Made by a program: the position numbers and the translations under genes. Below the pieces are notes generated by a model. That model had not been told where the DNA came from, ran no database searches, and was given only the letters and a program-made list of their open reading frames with translations. This document shows positions 1-7,610 of a stretch of DNA of 64,000 bases, one piece after another; position 1 is the first letter of the stretch, and every line of letters begins with the position of its first letter. Origin of the DNA: an uncultured Clostridia bacterium (lineage in GTDB: Bacteria; Bacillota; Clostridia; Christensenellales; Borkfalkiaceae); assembly GCA_947626575.1 (NCBI GenBank), contig CANQSR010000009.1, positions 1-64,000 of the forward strand. The letters are read 5' to 3'.

Positions 1-74
1 GGTACTCCCGACGGGAATCGAACCCATAATTAGCCCTTAGGAGGGGCTTGTTATATCCATTTAACTACGGAAGC
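1..74 (-). tRNA. tRNA-Arg (anticodon CCT)
   Basis: Read on the minus strand this is a complete cloverleaf. The acceptor GCTTCCG pairs with CGGGAGT, the D stem is GTTA/TAAC, and the anticodon stem AGCCC/GGGCT carries loop CTCCTAA, giving anticodon CCT. The T arm is ATGGG-TTCGATT-CCCGT. The discriminator A is at position 3 and CC of an encoded CCA lies at 1-2; the last A would fall outside the window. The T arm is the part missing from the degenerate copies downstream. Confidence 0.92.
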
Positions 75-500
75 AGATAATTTGTTGTTCGTAAGTTCGC
101 TTCCCGTCTCCCGACGGGAATACTTCGCGTTGGCGCCGTATCGTTCAACGAACTCTCCGGGAACGCTCGTGCGCCGCTCCGCGTCTTCGAACCCATGGCC
201 CTTAGGGGGGCTTGTTATATCCATTTAACTACGGAAGCAGATATTTTGTTGTTCGTAGGTTCGCTTCCCGTCTCCCGACGGGAATACTTCGCGTTGGTAC
301 CTTATCGTTCCAACGGACTCTCTTTAACGCTCGTGCGCCGCTCCGCGTCTTCGAACCCATGGCCCTTAGGAGGGGCTTGTTATATCCATTTAACTACGGA
401 AGCAGGTATTTTATTGTTCGTAAGTTCGCTTCCCGTCTCCCGACGGGAATACTTCGCGTTGGCGCCGTATCGTTCAACGAACTCTCCGGGAACGCTCGTG
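47..500 (-). repeat. Tandem array of truncated tRNA-Arg copies
   Basis: Two further copies of the tRNA 5' two-thirds lie at about 187-238 and 351-403, at periods of 164 and 165 bp. Each keeps the acceptor 5' strand, D arm and anticodon arm but breaks off inside the T loop at TTCGA, so no acceptor 3' strand exists. Copy 2 has also lost one base at the U33 position. Between copies is a spacer with the hairpin TTCCCGTC-TCCC-GACGGGAA. No gene is visible at 75-649. Confidence 0.85.
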
Positions 501-649
501 CGCCGCTTCCCGTCTCCCTGCGGGGAGGACAAGAAGGATTTACTTACCCAACTATCATACACCTTTTCCGCGGGGAAATCAAGCGAATGTGCCGTTGCAA
601 CACAAAAAAATTAAGAGAAGAAGCGGCAGTTGCAAATATGCGTGCGAAA

Positions 650-1588
650 TTACTCGTTGCCACGCTCTTCTTGTTCCGCATTCCGTTTTGTCTTTTTTGC
701 GGCAATGACGATCATAAAGACGCCGAGCGCCACGGTCAGCCCGCAGACGACCGCCCCCGTGATCGCATTCATCCTTGCGATATTGACAACGTCGCCCGCC
801 GTATCGAACTCGCGAAACATCGCCGTCTGCAAGGCGAGAATTGATACCATCGCGTCGGCAAGGTTGATATTCTTCGACGCCCGCACCGTCATCTCGCTGC
901 TCCGCCTTGTCTTGACGAAGTTATAGACCGATACGATGATCTTATAAAAGGCATAGATCGCATAGACATAGATCGTAATGCCCGTATGGATGAACGAATC
1001 GTTTGCCCGCACCATCTGCAAAATGGCAAACGAAAGCGCGATCGGCAGAAGCAACAAAACTACCCCGCAGACGCAGTAAATGCGCGTATCTTTCCGCTCG
1101 GTAATATCTTCCGTCTGCCCCGCCTTGACGGCTTTTCTGCGGAAAACGTGATAGACAAGAATGATCCCGCGCAGCACAATTAAAAGCACATAGTAAGCGG
1201 CGAGCGCGCCGAACCAAATGGAGCGGATGACGATCGCGACCGAGCCGTTGTAGACGGCGAACGCAATGTTGATGAGGAACGAACCGATAGAAAGTAAGAT
1301 CGCGCGGAAGCCGTATTCCGTAAAAAGTCTGTTCCAGAACGGCCGCCCTTCCGACCACTTCAAAGCCCGCTCGCTCCAATCGGGAAACATCTTGATAACG
1401 CCGTAAATGCAGTAGCCGACGGAAACGCACATCACGCCGAGGAACGCGTATCCCCATACCATGTCCGAGGAGAGGCTCTCCTGCGTCATAAACAGCGTGC
1501 CGCCCACGGTAGCCAAGACGCCGATGACGGCAACGAGGAGAAGCAGCCACAGCGGCGGTTTTTTGAAAAATCCGGAAAGTCTTTTCAT
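650..1588 (-). CDS. Multi-pass membrane protein, unknown function
   Basis: 312 residues with roughly seven hydrophobic segments (about 15-35, 45-65, 95-115, 122-150, 172-190, 200-215 and 277-297) and a basic, charged C-terminal tail (AKKTKRNAEQEERGNE). There is no signal-peptide cleavage site and no enzymatic motif that I recognise. It starts 10 bp after the stop of the upstream TetR-type regulator on the same strand, so the two are probably co-transcribed and the regulator may control it. A transport, sensing or immunity role is equally possible. I do not recognise the family. Confidence 0.75.
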   Translation of the reverse strand: MKRLSGFFKKPPLWLLLLVAVIGVLATVGGTLFMTQESLSSDMVWGYAFLGVMCVSVGYCIYGVIKMFPDWSERALKWSEGRPFWNRLFTEYGFRAILLSIGSFLINIAFAVYNGSVAIVIRSIWFGALAAYYVLLIVLRGIILVYHVFRRKAVKAGQTEDITERKDTRIYCVCGVVLLLLPIALSFAILQMVRANDSFIHTGITIYVYAIYAFYKIIVSVYNFVKTRRSSEMTVRASKNINLADAMVSILALQTAMFREFDTAGDVVNIARMNAITGAVVCGLTVALGVFMIVIAAKKTKRNAEQEERGNE

Positions 1589-1598
1589 GTCCGTTTCA

Positions 1599-2186
1599 TT
1601 ACAGCGGCGCCTTCATCGAAGGGCGCACGCAGATGGAGATGACTTCGCAGATGAAGAGGATATCGTCCTCGCACCCGCGCTTCACCCACTCCATCGTGAT
1701 CGCGGTGACGCCGCTGATGAAGTAATGCGACATATATTCCACGACGCGCTTATCCGTCACGCCGTTTTTCGCATAGATCGGCACAAAGATGTTTTCAATG
1801 AGCTGTTTATCCATTTCCCCGATCTGAAAAGCTCCCGAATTGTTGTAGACCTCATACAGCCGCCTGTTCTTCTTGACAAAGGTAAGATAGGGGACGAGGT
1901 ATTGCGGGGAGATGAAGATGAGTTCGTCCGCCGACATCTTGGAGAAATCTGTGGTGATGACGCCGCCGAAGGAAACGAAAAACTCCGAGACGGCGCGCTC
2001 CTGCGTCTCTTTCAAGAGGTCGTATAAATTTTCATAGTGCGCATAGAAGGTGGAGCGGTTGACGCCCGCCTTTTCGCATACATCCATGATGGAAATATCC
2101 CCGAACTCCTTTTGTTCGAGAAGAGCGACGAGCGCGTCGTCCATCTTCACGGCGGTGTTATGAAATTTCGCCTGTGACTTGTTCAT
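1599..2186 (-). CDS. TetR/AcrR-family transcriptional regulator
   Basis: 195 residues. The N-terminal TetR helix-turn-helix is clear at about 30-60 (ISIMDVCEKAGVNRSTFYAHY followed by ENLYDLLKE); the rest is the helical ligand/dimer domain seen in the TetR_C_8-like group. The start has SD AAGGAGG. Its promoter is TTGTAT-17-TACAAT on the minus strand. A partial copy of the element shared by three downstream envelope promoters lies about 90 bp upstream (2280-2304), which makes this protein the obvious candidate regulator of that set; this link is inference. Confidence 0.9.
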   Translation of the reverse strand: MNKSQAKFHNTAVKMDDALVALLEQKEFGDISIMDVCEKAGVNRSTFYAHYENLYDLLKETQERAVSEFFVSFGGVITTDFSKMSADELIFISPQYLVPYLTFVKKNRRLYEVYNNSGAFQIGEMDKQLIENIFVPIYAKNGVTDKRVVEYMSHYFISGVTAITMEWVKRGCEDDILFICEVISICVRPSMKAPL

Positions 2187-2201
2187 AAGCCGGCCTCCTT
2201 G

Positions 2202-2235
2202 TTCTGTATTGTATCACAAGGACCCGCAGAATACA
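2202..2235 (-). promoter_or_regulatory. Promoter of the TetR-type gene
   Basis: On the minus strand TTGTAT, a 17-bp spacer and TACAAT precede the start codon and its AAGGAGG. A near-palindrome GTAAAAACGACGTTTTAC lies just upstream and could be an operator. Confidence 0.6.
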
Positions 2236-2279
2236 ACCGTAAAAACGACGTTTTACATGATTTCAAACAAATTTTTTCT

Positions 2280-2304
2280 ACTGAAACCAACATTTTTCGG
2301 AAAT
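2280..2304 (+). promoter_or_regulatory. Partial copy of shared envelope-block element
   Basis: ACTGAAACCAACATTTTTCGG matches the left half of the element at 3914-3950, 4642-4680 and 7525-7563 (GAAACCAACACTTTTCGGGA type). Here it sits upstream of the TetR gene, not next to a + strand gene. Confidence 0.5.
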
Positions 2305-2402
2305 CACAGCAAAAACCCACGGAGAACGACCTGCCGCCCCCCCGATACAGGGATGTATCATCAAAAGCCGAAAGCGAGTGTATTTTCGGCATTGAATTTA
2401 TA

Positions 2403-2936
2403 TCATTCTTTCGGTGAGTTATTGCAAATTTCCTTCCACTTTGCGGCAATTTCCTCGTCGGTCATCCCGTAAAACGGCTTGTCCTTTTCGTCATATAGGT
2501 TGATGACCCGCAAGCCTTTGCGCTTGGCATAGCGCATCGCGGTTTTCGCCCCGCTGCGGTAAGCCTTTTCGTCCACATAGCAAATCAGCGCGTCGCAGGT
2601 GTCTAACATCTTTTTGTTGCTCAACGTGATCCGCTGTTTATAATGCGCTTCCTCGATGTCATATAGAACAGTGCTTACGTCGGAATAAGGCGTGCTGTCC
2701 CATTCGTCGCTTTTCTGAATGGCATGTAAGCCGGTTAAGACGACTTCGATTTGCAATGTGGGATATTCTTCCCGCAACTTACGGCAGGACTGTAAAGCGA
2801 GGCTGTCAAACTCGCCGTGCGCCCCCATCGTAAACGAAAAACAGCCGCTTTCTATCTCGGCCTTGATTGCGGTTATCAACCTCTGCGGCAGGGTTTTGGC
2901 AAATATCTGCCCGTGTCCGATAAATCCGATTTTCAT
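2403..2936 (-). CDS. SLOG/DUF1273-like nucleotide-binding-fold protein
   Basis: About 177 residues from the ATG at 2936; a GTG lies one codon upstream. The N-terminal beta strand and glycine turn (KIGFIGHGQ), the GAHGEFDSLALQSCRKL segment and the C-terminal CDALICYVDEK...SGAKTAMRYAKRKG...VINLYD follow the Rossmann-like SLOG/YpsA layout, thought to bind nucleotides or sugar-nucleotides. The biochemical role is unknown; relatives appear with mobile elements and defence genes. It diverges from two small XRE regulators, and its transcription start would fall on a perfect operator-like palindrome (2949-2970), so repression by a neighbour is likely. Confidence 0.75.
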   Translation of the reverse strand: MKIGFIGHGQIFAKTLPQRLITAIKAEIESGCFSFTMGAHGEFDSLALQSCRKLREEYPTLQIEVVLTGLHAIQKSDEWDSTPYSDVSTVLYDIEEAHYKQRITLSNKKMLDTCDALICYVDEKAYRSGAKTAMRYAKRKGLRVINLYDEKDKPFYGMTDEEIAAKWKEICNNSPKE

Positions 2937-2948
2937 CACGTTTCACCG

Positions 2949-2970
2949 ATATGTAGGTGTGCCTACATAT
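2949..2970. promoter_or_regulatory. Operator-like palindrome 1 (SLOG gene)
   Basis: ATATGTAGG-TGTG-CCTACATAT is a perfect 9-bp inverted repeat with a 4-bp centre, directly downstream of the minus-strand promoter TTGCTT-17-TATAAT (2971-2999). Confidence 0.7.
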
Positions 2971-2999
2971 ATTATAGACCAAATGGCGAAAATAAGCAA
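2971..2999 (-). promoter_or_regulatory. Promoter of the SLOG-like gene
   Basis: TTGCTT, a 17-bp spacer and TATAAT on the minus strand. The predicted start falls on the adjacent palindrome at 2949-2970. Confidence 0.6.
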
Positions 3000-3003
3000 A
3001 CGT

Positions 3004-3071
3004 TATGTAGGCATGCCTTCGTATTTTATCAAGAGCGGCGGCTTAAAATAGTATGTAGGCAGAACTACATA
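3004..3071. promoter_or_regulatory. Operator-like palindromes 2 and 3
   Basis: TATGTAGG-CATG-CCTTCGTA (3004-3023) is an imperfect copy. TATGTAG-GCAGAA-CTACATA (3052-3071) is a wider-spaced copy that reaches into the SD of the first XRE gene. Together with site 1 they give three sites between divergent genes. Confidence 0.65.
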
Positions 3072-3083
3072 AGGAGAGCCGTT

Positions 3084-3326
3084 TTGACTGTAAACGAAGC
3101 CGTTGCAAAACGAATAAGCAGATTGCTGATCGAAAAGGGGATGACGCAGTATCGGTTAGAGCAGGCATCCGGCATTCAGCACGGGAGCATGCAGTGCATC
3201 ATGAACGGCCGTAACAAGACGGTAACATTGAGTACGGTCATCATGATCGCCCGCGGGTTCGGCATGACGCTTTTGGAATTTTTGGACGACCCGATATTTA
3301 CCTCGGAAGATCTGGAAGTTGAATAA
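3084..3326 (+). CDS. Small XRE-family HTH regulator
   Basis: 80 residues from a TTG start chosen because AAGGAGAG lies 6-7 bp upstream (3071-3077); upstream in-frame codons would run through the operators. The Cro/C1 helix-turn-helix covers most of the protein (ISRLLIEKGMTQYRLEQASG, then HGSMQCIMNGRNKT and TLSTVIMIARGFGMTLLEFL). The acidic tail ends DLEVE. It probably binds the TGTAGG/CCTACA sites and regulates itself and the divergent SLOG gene; this is inference from position. Confidence 0.85.
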   Translation: MTVNEAVAKRISRLLIEKGMTQYRLEQASGIQHGSMQCIMNGRNKTVTLSTVIMIARGFGMTLLEFLDDPIFTSEDLEVE

Positions 3327-3356
3327 AAAATAGATACTAAAGTATTTCACGATAGC

Positions 3357-3596
3357 ATGAAAACCAACGAAGCGATTTTGAAGCGTATCGAGGAGATATG
3401 CAAAGAAAAAGGAAAAAACGTCTGTAAGGCGTGCTTAAACGGCGGCAAATCGCCATCCGCCCTCTACGACCTCATGAAAGGAAGGACCAAGTGTCCGAAA
3501 GTGACGACGATCAGGAGCTTTTGCGAGGGTGCGGGAATCACTTTATCTGAATTTTTTGACAGAGAGTATTTTAACAATTTAGATGACGACGATTAA
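3357..3596 (+). CDS. Second small XRE-family HTH regulator
   Basis: 79 residues, same layout as the preceding gene: AILKRIEEICKEKGKNVCKA, a recognition region GGKSPSALYDLMKGRTKCP, then TTIRSFCEGAGITLSEFFD and a poly-acidic end DDDD. It starts 30 bp after its neighbour and no clear SD is seen, so it may depend on read-through or coupling. A strong terminator follows immediately. The two proteins look like diverged paralogues rather than a recent duplication. Confidence 0.8.
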   Translation: MKTNEAILKRIEEICKEKGKNVCKACLNGGKSPSALYDLMKGRTKCPKVTTIRSFCEGAGITLSEFFDREYFNNLDDDD

Positions 3597-3598
3597 CG

Positions 3599-3637
3599 CA
3601 AAAAAGCCCGAAGTCCGCAAGGATTTCGGGCTTTTAC
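3599..3637 (+). terminator. Intrinsic terminator after the XRE pair
   Basis: AAAAGCCCGAAGTCC-GCAA-GGATTTCGGGCTTTT forms a near-perfect stem with a GCAA loop and flanking A/T runs, so it could work in both directions. Confidence 0.9.
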
Positions 3638-3659
3638 CTTATTTTCCTCAATAAAAATA

Positions 3660-3830
3660 GATACTGTCTAAAAAAGCCGGGAGGGATCTTGGCGCCCCCT
3701 TGAGGGGGAGCTGTCAAGGCGAAGCCGAGACTGAGGGGGTGTCATTCCAATGAAATAACGCCACCCCTTCCGTCACTCGCGTTGCTCGTGCCACCCACCC
3801 CTCAAGGGGTGGGCAAGGAAAAAATATACC
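3660..3830. repeat. Dispersed intergenic repeat cluster
   Basis: Short palindromic pieces (CCCCTTGAGGGG, CCACCCCTCAAGGGGTGGG, GAAGCCGAGACTGAGGGG) of the same kind as clusters at 22.9, 27.8, 39.3 and 55.5 kb. No coding potential; 3638-3913 holds only this. Confidence 0.7.
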
Positions 3831-3913
3831 GCTTATTCATATCTCGGCTTTTTTGTGCGTTGAAATGCTGTTCAAAGGCGCGTCCGTTTTGTTTTTATCG
3901 GGAAAACCTTATT

Positions 3914-3971
3914 GAAACCAACACTTTTCGGGATTTATGTTGTGGTATTTGCCTTCCGAAGGCTTTACAAT
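3914..3971 (+). promoter_or_regulatory. Shared envelope element, copy 1, with -10 box
   Basis: The element at 3914-3950 ends in TTGTGGTATTT; 20 bp after TTGTGG comes TACAAT (3966-3971). The same geometry recurs at 4642 and 7525. There is no TTGACA-like -35, so the element may replace it by recruiting an activator or an alternative sigma factor. Confidence 0.65.
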
Positions 3972-3997
3972 GAAAGCGCCGAAACAAGGAGGACGGA

Positions 3998-4633
3998 ATG
4001 AAAAATAAATTTCTTCGCACGGGCTTAGAGTATCTCCCCGCAATCGTGACTGCGCTTTTGGCGGTCATCACGCTCATTCTCTATGCGACGGTCATCACGG
4101 AACACGAGGTGAGCAAATATCTTTGCATTTGTTTTATTCCCGCGGTGCCGTTTGCGCTGATTTTCCTCAACCGCAAATTTACATTGGGCATTCCGCGGTA
4201 TCTCATCATGCTGGTATGTCTGCACCTCATTCTTTCGGTGGATGGCGGCACCGCGATGGGGCTATATGGCCGTCTGCCGTGGTGGGACCTCATGGTCCAC
4301 GGGTTTTTCGGCTTTTTGGGATGTGCGTTTTTTTACTATCTCTATTTCCGCTTTGAAAAACAGCCGCCCAAGCCCATCCATATGATCGTGTTTCTGCTCC
4401 TGACGATCGCGCTTGCGGGGATCTGGGAGATGTATGAGTTCGTCGCCGACCTTATCCTTCACAGCGATATGCAGGGCGTGGAGGGGGCTTTGGCGCAGGG
4501 GATCTCTCCGCTCACCGATACCATGACCGATATGATGATCGCGATCGCCGGCGCCGTGCTGTTTTATGCGGCGCTGTTTATCCGAAAAGTATTCTTCCCG
4601 AAACGCAAGAAAGGCGGCGGAGAGATGTCCTGA
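3998..4633 (+). CDS. DUF2238-like integral membrane protein
   Basis: 211 residues with about six membrane spans and a basic C-terminus. Conserved polar residues sit within the membrane part: LPWWDLMVHGFFGF (Asp, His), AGIWEMYEFVADLI (two Glu) and LTDTMTDMMIAI (Asp), the pattern of the DUF2238/YjdF group, whose biochemical role is not settled. The start has AAGGAGGA. It is the first gene downstream of the shared element and is monocistronic, because a second copy of the element follows its stop. An envelope-stress role is inference from the neighbours. Confidence 0.7.
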   Translation: MKNKFLRTGLEYLPAIVTALLAVITLILYATVITEHEVSKYLCICFIPAVPFALIFLNRKFTLGIPRYLIMLVCLHLILSVDGGTAMGLYGRLPWWDLMVHGFFGFLGCAFFYYLYFRFEKQPPKPIHMIVFLLLTIALAGIWEMYEFVADLILHSDMQGVEGALAQGISPLTDTMTDMMIAIAGAVLFYAALFIRKVFFPKRKKGGGEMS

Positions 4634-4641
4634 AAAATTTT

Positions 4642-4701
4642 CAGAACCCGACACTTTTCGGGATTTATGTTGTGGTGTTTTGTGGAAGGCGGCGTTAAAC
4701 T
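4642..4701 (+). promoter_or_regulatory. Shared envelope element, copy 2, with -10 box
   Basis: This copy includes CCCGA-CACTTT-TCGGG, a 5-bp inverted repeat, then TTGTGG, 20 bp and TAAACT (4696-4701). It drives the 4726-7517 operon. Confidence 0.65.
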
Positions 4702-4725
4702 TTTATCGAAAAGGCGGAGGGGGCT

Positions 4726-5373
4726 ATGGCAAAGAAGATCAAAATCGTAATGCGGCGGGCGGAAGCGGGACGCGATGGCGAAGCGGCGCTCACAATGGAC
4801 GATTTTCGGGAGTTCCTTTCGGCAAAGACTTACGAAGAGCAGCTCGGAATTCTCTTAAAACATTCCGAAAAAAATCAAAAATTTATAGAAATAAGGAGAA
4901 AGAAAATGGAAAACTACAATGCAGACTATGCAGTCAGTCAGGAAGAGATCACGAAGCAATTCGAAGAATTTTGCCATACCAAAGGTATCGTCGCAAAGTT
5001 CAAGGTGGCGTTCGAACAAATGGGCGAAGACGCCCGCCGTCAGCACGAGCAGGACAAAGCGAATATCGAAGCCGTGAAAAACTCTGAGGAAAACAAGGAG
5101 TTCAAAGAGTTTTTGCACACCAAAGGCTTCAAAGCGAAGTGCCGCCTCGTCATCGAAAATATCAAGAAAGGCGCGGCGAACGCCAATGCAGACACCGCAA
5201 GAAAGCTCGATGAGCTTCACGCAAGGACGCAAGCAAGCATCCGTGCGCACAGCGTAACGCCGAACGCAAAGCCCGCGGAGTATTCCGCAGAGGAGCTTGC
5301 CGCCGAGTTCAACGCCTTTTTGAAGGAGCGCGGACTCGACGAAAAATACGCCGTGCAAATCGTGGAGGAATGA
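4726..5373 (+). CDS. Helical-repeat protein, unknown function
   Basis: 215 residues, highly charged, with no signal peptide or membrane segment. A motif of about 20 residues recurs: FREFLSAKTYEEQLGILLKH, FEEFCHTKGIVAKFKVAFEQ, FKEFLHTKGFKAKCRLVIEN and FNAFLKERGLDEKYAVQIVE, each probably a helix-turn-helix bundle unit. An internal ATG at 4906 has a better SD (AAGGAG) than the first, so a 155-residue form starting MENYNADYA may be the main or an alternative product. It overlaps the acetyltransferase gene by ATGA and shares its operon. I do not recognise a family. Confidence 0.7.
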   Translation: MAKKIKIVMRRAEAGRDGEAALTMDDFREFLSAKTYEEQLGILLKHSEKNQKFIEIRRKKMENYNADYAVSQEEITKQFEEFCHTKGIVAKFKVAFEQMGEDARRQHEQDKANIEAVKNSEENKEFKEFLHTKGFKAKCRLVIENIKKGAANANADTARKLDELHARTQASIRAHSVTPNAKPAEYSAEELAAEFNAFLKERGLDEKYAVQIVEE

Positions 5374-5933
5374 GTATGACGGAGCTTGAAAAAGCGCTTT
5401 CGGGCGAGCAATTCGACCGCAGGGACAAAGATGTCTTTCTTTTCCAAAGCAAAGTCAAGGATATGCTCTATGAGCTGCACGCCTTGAAGCCGTCCGATCC
5501 CAAAAGAACGGAGATCGTCAAAGAGCTTGTGACGGGATATAACCAATACGTCTTTATCGAGGACGGTTTCCGTTGCAGTTTCGGCAAGAATATCCGCTTT
5601 CACGGAATGGCGATGATCAATTACGACTGCACCTTCCTCGATACAAATTTTATTGACATCGGGCATTGCGCCCTGATAGGTCCCGGTTGCAAACTTATTT
5701 GTACCAATCATTCCATAGACCCCGGCGAGCGGCTGAAAGGTGCATTTCACGACAAGCCCATCAAAATCGGTAGCAACGTTTGGCTGGGCGCAAACGTGAC
5801 CGTCTTGCCGGGCGTGACCATCGGAGACAATGCCGTGATCGGCGCGGGTTCGGTCGTCACGAAGGATGTCCCCGCAAACGTTGTGGCGGTCGGCGATCCC
5901 TGCCGCGTCGTAAAGGAAATTTTCGGGGAATAG
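5370..5933 (+). CDS. Maltose/galactoside O-acetyltransferase-like enzyme (LbH)
   Basis: 187 residues. The N-terminal helical region (LYELHALKPSDPKRTEIVKE) resembles the Mac domain. Left-handed beta-helix hexapeptide repeats follow (CSFGKNIRFHGMAMINYDCT, IDIGHCALIGPGC, IKIGSNVWLGANVTVLPGVT, IGDNAVIGAGSVVT). The catalytic His is expected in CTNHSID. The family transfers acetyl from acetyl-CoA to sugars. It starts at ATGA overlapping the upstream stop; ATG 5376 is an alternative. Its place before cardiolipin synthase suggests an envelope glycan or glycolipid substrate, which is inference. Confidence 0.85.
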   Translation: MSMTELEKALSGEQFDRRDKDVFLFQSKVKDMLYELHALKPSDPKRTEIVKELVTGYNQYVFIEDGFRCSFGKNIRFHGMAMINYDCTFLDTNFIDIGHCALIGPGCKLICTNHSIDPGERLKGAFHDKPIKIGSNVWLGANVTVLPGVTIGDNAVIGAGSVVTKDVPANVVAVGDPCRVVKEIFGE

Positions 5934-5954
5934 TTCAAATCGGGGGATAAGGTT

Positions 5955-7517
5955 TTGAAAAAGACGATCGAGGTCGTAGAGAACGGCGTCAAAAAGGAGA
6001 GGGTGGTTTCCTACATCCCGCTCCGTTATATCTTGAATATCCTCCTTATCTTCTTTGAAATTGCCGCCGTGATCGCGGTACTCAGCCTTATCACGATCTA
6101 TGTTCCGTACTTCTATCTTGCCGTCGTCGCAACCCAAGTGGGCGTTGCGATCAGCATCATCGCACGGAACGATAACCCCGATTATAAGCTCCCGTGGCTG
6201 TTTTTCGTATTGCTCATTCCCATTATCGGGTTTATGCTCTACTTTATGTTTTATGACCGCAAGCTCAACCGGAAACAGCGAAAAAACGTGGAACGGGCAA
6301 AATCCGAGACAACGGGAAAAGACGACAATAAAGAATTTCTCGCCTTAAAAGAACGGGACGAGCAAGTTTATTCGCAGGCGGTTTCCCTTACAAAACTTTC
6401 CTCGTCCCGCCTGTACTTCGGGACGGCTATCCAATATTTCCCCCTCGGCGACGAGCTGTTTCCCGCGATGATAGAGGACTTGAAACGCGCCGAAAAGTTT
6501 ATTTTCATGGAATACTTCATCATCGAGGGCGGGGTGCTGTGGGATTCCGTTCTCCATGTCTTGAAAGAAAAGGCAAAGGCGGGCGTGGAAGTTCGCGTCG
6601 TCTATGATGACATCGGGTGCATGATGACGCTCCCCGGCAACTACTACAAACAGCTTGCCAAAGAGGGGATAAAATGCGTCCCGTTCTCCAAACTCGGCGG
6701 GCAGGCGAACAACAAATTTAACAACCGAAGCCATCGGAAGATCACCGTCATCGACGGGAAAGTGGGCTACACGGGCGGCGTAAATCTCGCCGACGAATAT
6801 ATCAACCGCATTGTAAAACACGGGCATTGGAAGGACGTCGGGGTGCGGCTCGAAGGCGAAGCGGTGAACGAGCTGACAAGGCTGTTCCTCATCGACTACG
6901 AGCAGAACGTCAAAAAGCCGACGGACACCTTCGGGAGCTATTACGGGCATACCATGTCCGAGGGGGAGGGCTACTGTATCCCGTTTGGCGACGGACCCAA
7001 GCCCATCTTCGAGCGGCAGGTTTCCAAGACGGCGATCATGAATCTCCTTAACGGTGCAAAACGGTATGTCTATATCACGACGCCCTATCTCATCATCGAC
7101 AACGAACTTGCCTCGGCGATCGAAAACACCGCGCTCCGCGGCGTGGATGTGCGCATCATCACACCGCACATTCCCGATAAAAAGCTCGTCTTTTTGATGA
7201 CGCGAAGCTACTATCCGCGCCTTATGGCGGCGGGCGTAAAAATTTTCGAGTACGAAAAGGGCTTCATCCACGCAAAAACCTATTCGGCAGACGGCGAGGC
7301 GGGGATCGTCGGCACGGTCAATCTCGACTACCGTTCGCTCGTCCACCACTTTGAAAACGGCGTGTGGATGTACAAAAGTCCTGCTATTGCCGATATGGAA
7401 AAGGACTTCCTCGCCACGCAGGAGAAATCCATCGAATACCACAGCGAAATGCTCAAACAAAATCTCTGGGGAAGATTTGTGCGCGCGCTCGTAAAAATCT
7501 TCGCCCCGCTCCTGTAA
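5955..7517 (+). CDS. cls: Cardiolipin synthase (PLD superfamily)
   Basis: 520 residues from a TTG start. Two N-terminal membrane spans (about 18-70, the second ending LYFMFYDRKLNRK) precede two phospholipase-D HKD motifs: HRKITVIDGKVGYTGG at about residue 260 and HAKTYSADGEAGIVGT at about 439. The family condenses two phosphatidylglycerols into cardiolipin at the cytoplasmic membrane. Length is normal for Cls. It is third in the operon after the acetyltransferase (21-bp gap). No terminator is seen; the third copy of the shared element follows directly. Confidence 0.93.
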   Translation: MKKTIEVVENGVKKERVVSYIPLRYILNILLIFFEIAAVIAVLSLITIYVPYFYLAVVATQVGVAISIIARNDNPDYKLPWLFFVLLIPIIGFMLYFMFYDRKLNRKQRKNVERAKSETTGKDDNKEFLALKERDEQVYSQAVSLTKLSSSRLYFGTAIQYFPLGDELFPAMIEDLKRAEKFIFMEYFIIEGGVLWDSVLHVLKEKAKAGVEVRVVYDDIGCMMTLPGNYYKQLAKEGIKCVPFSKLGGQANNKFNNRSHRKITVIDGKVGYTGGVNLADEYINRIVKHGHWKDVGVRLEGEAVNELTRLFLIDYEQNVKKPTDTFGSYYGHTMSEGEGYCIPFGDGPKPIFERQVSKTAIMNLLNGAKRYVYITTPYLIIDNELASAIENTALRGVDVRIITPHIPDKKLVFLMTRSYYPRLMAAGVKIFEYEKGFIHAKTYSADGEAGIVGTVNLDYRSLVHHFENGVWMYKSPAIADMEKDFLATQEKSIEYHSEMLKQNLWGRFVRALVKIFAPLL

Positions 7518-7524
7518 TTTTTCT

Positions 7525-7584
7525 CAGAAACCGACACTTTTCGGGATTTATGTTGTGGTGTTTGGGGGAAGGAACCGTTACAAT
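7525..7584 (+). promoter_or_regulatory. Shared envelope element, copy 3, with -10 box
   Basis: The element at 7525-7563 is nearly identical to copy 2; TTGTGG is followed after 20 bp by TACAAT (7579-7584). It precedes the first ABC transporter pair. Confidence 0.65.
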
Positions 7585-7610
7585 AGAAATATCAGAAGAA
7601 GGAGGCGGCT

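Noticed and set aside
195..844. Open frames of 139 and 210 residues over the tRNA-Arg repeats
   Set aside because: They translate the tandem repeat (YIHLTTEADILLF repeated) and run into the opposite strand of the 650-1588 gene; no SD.
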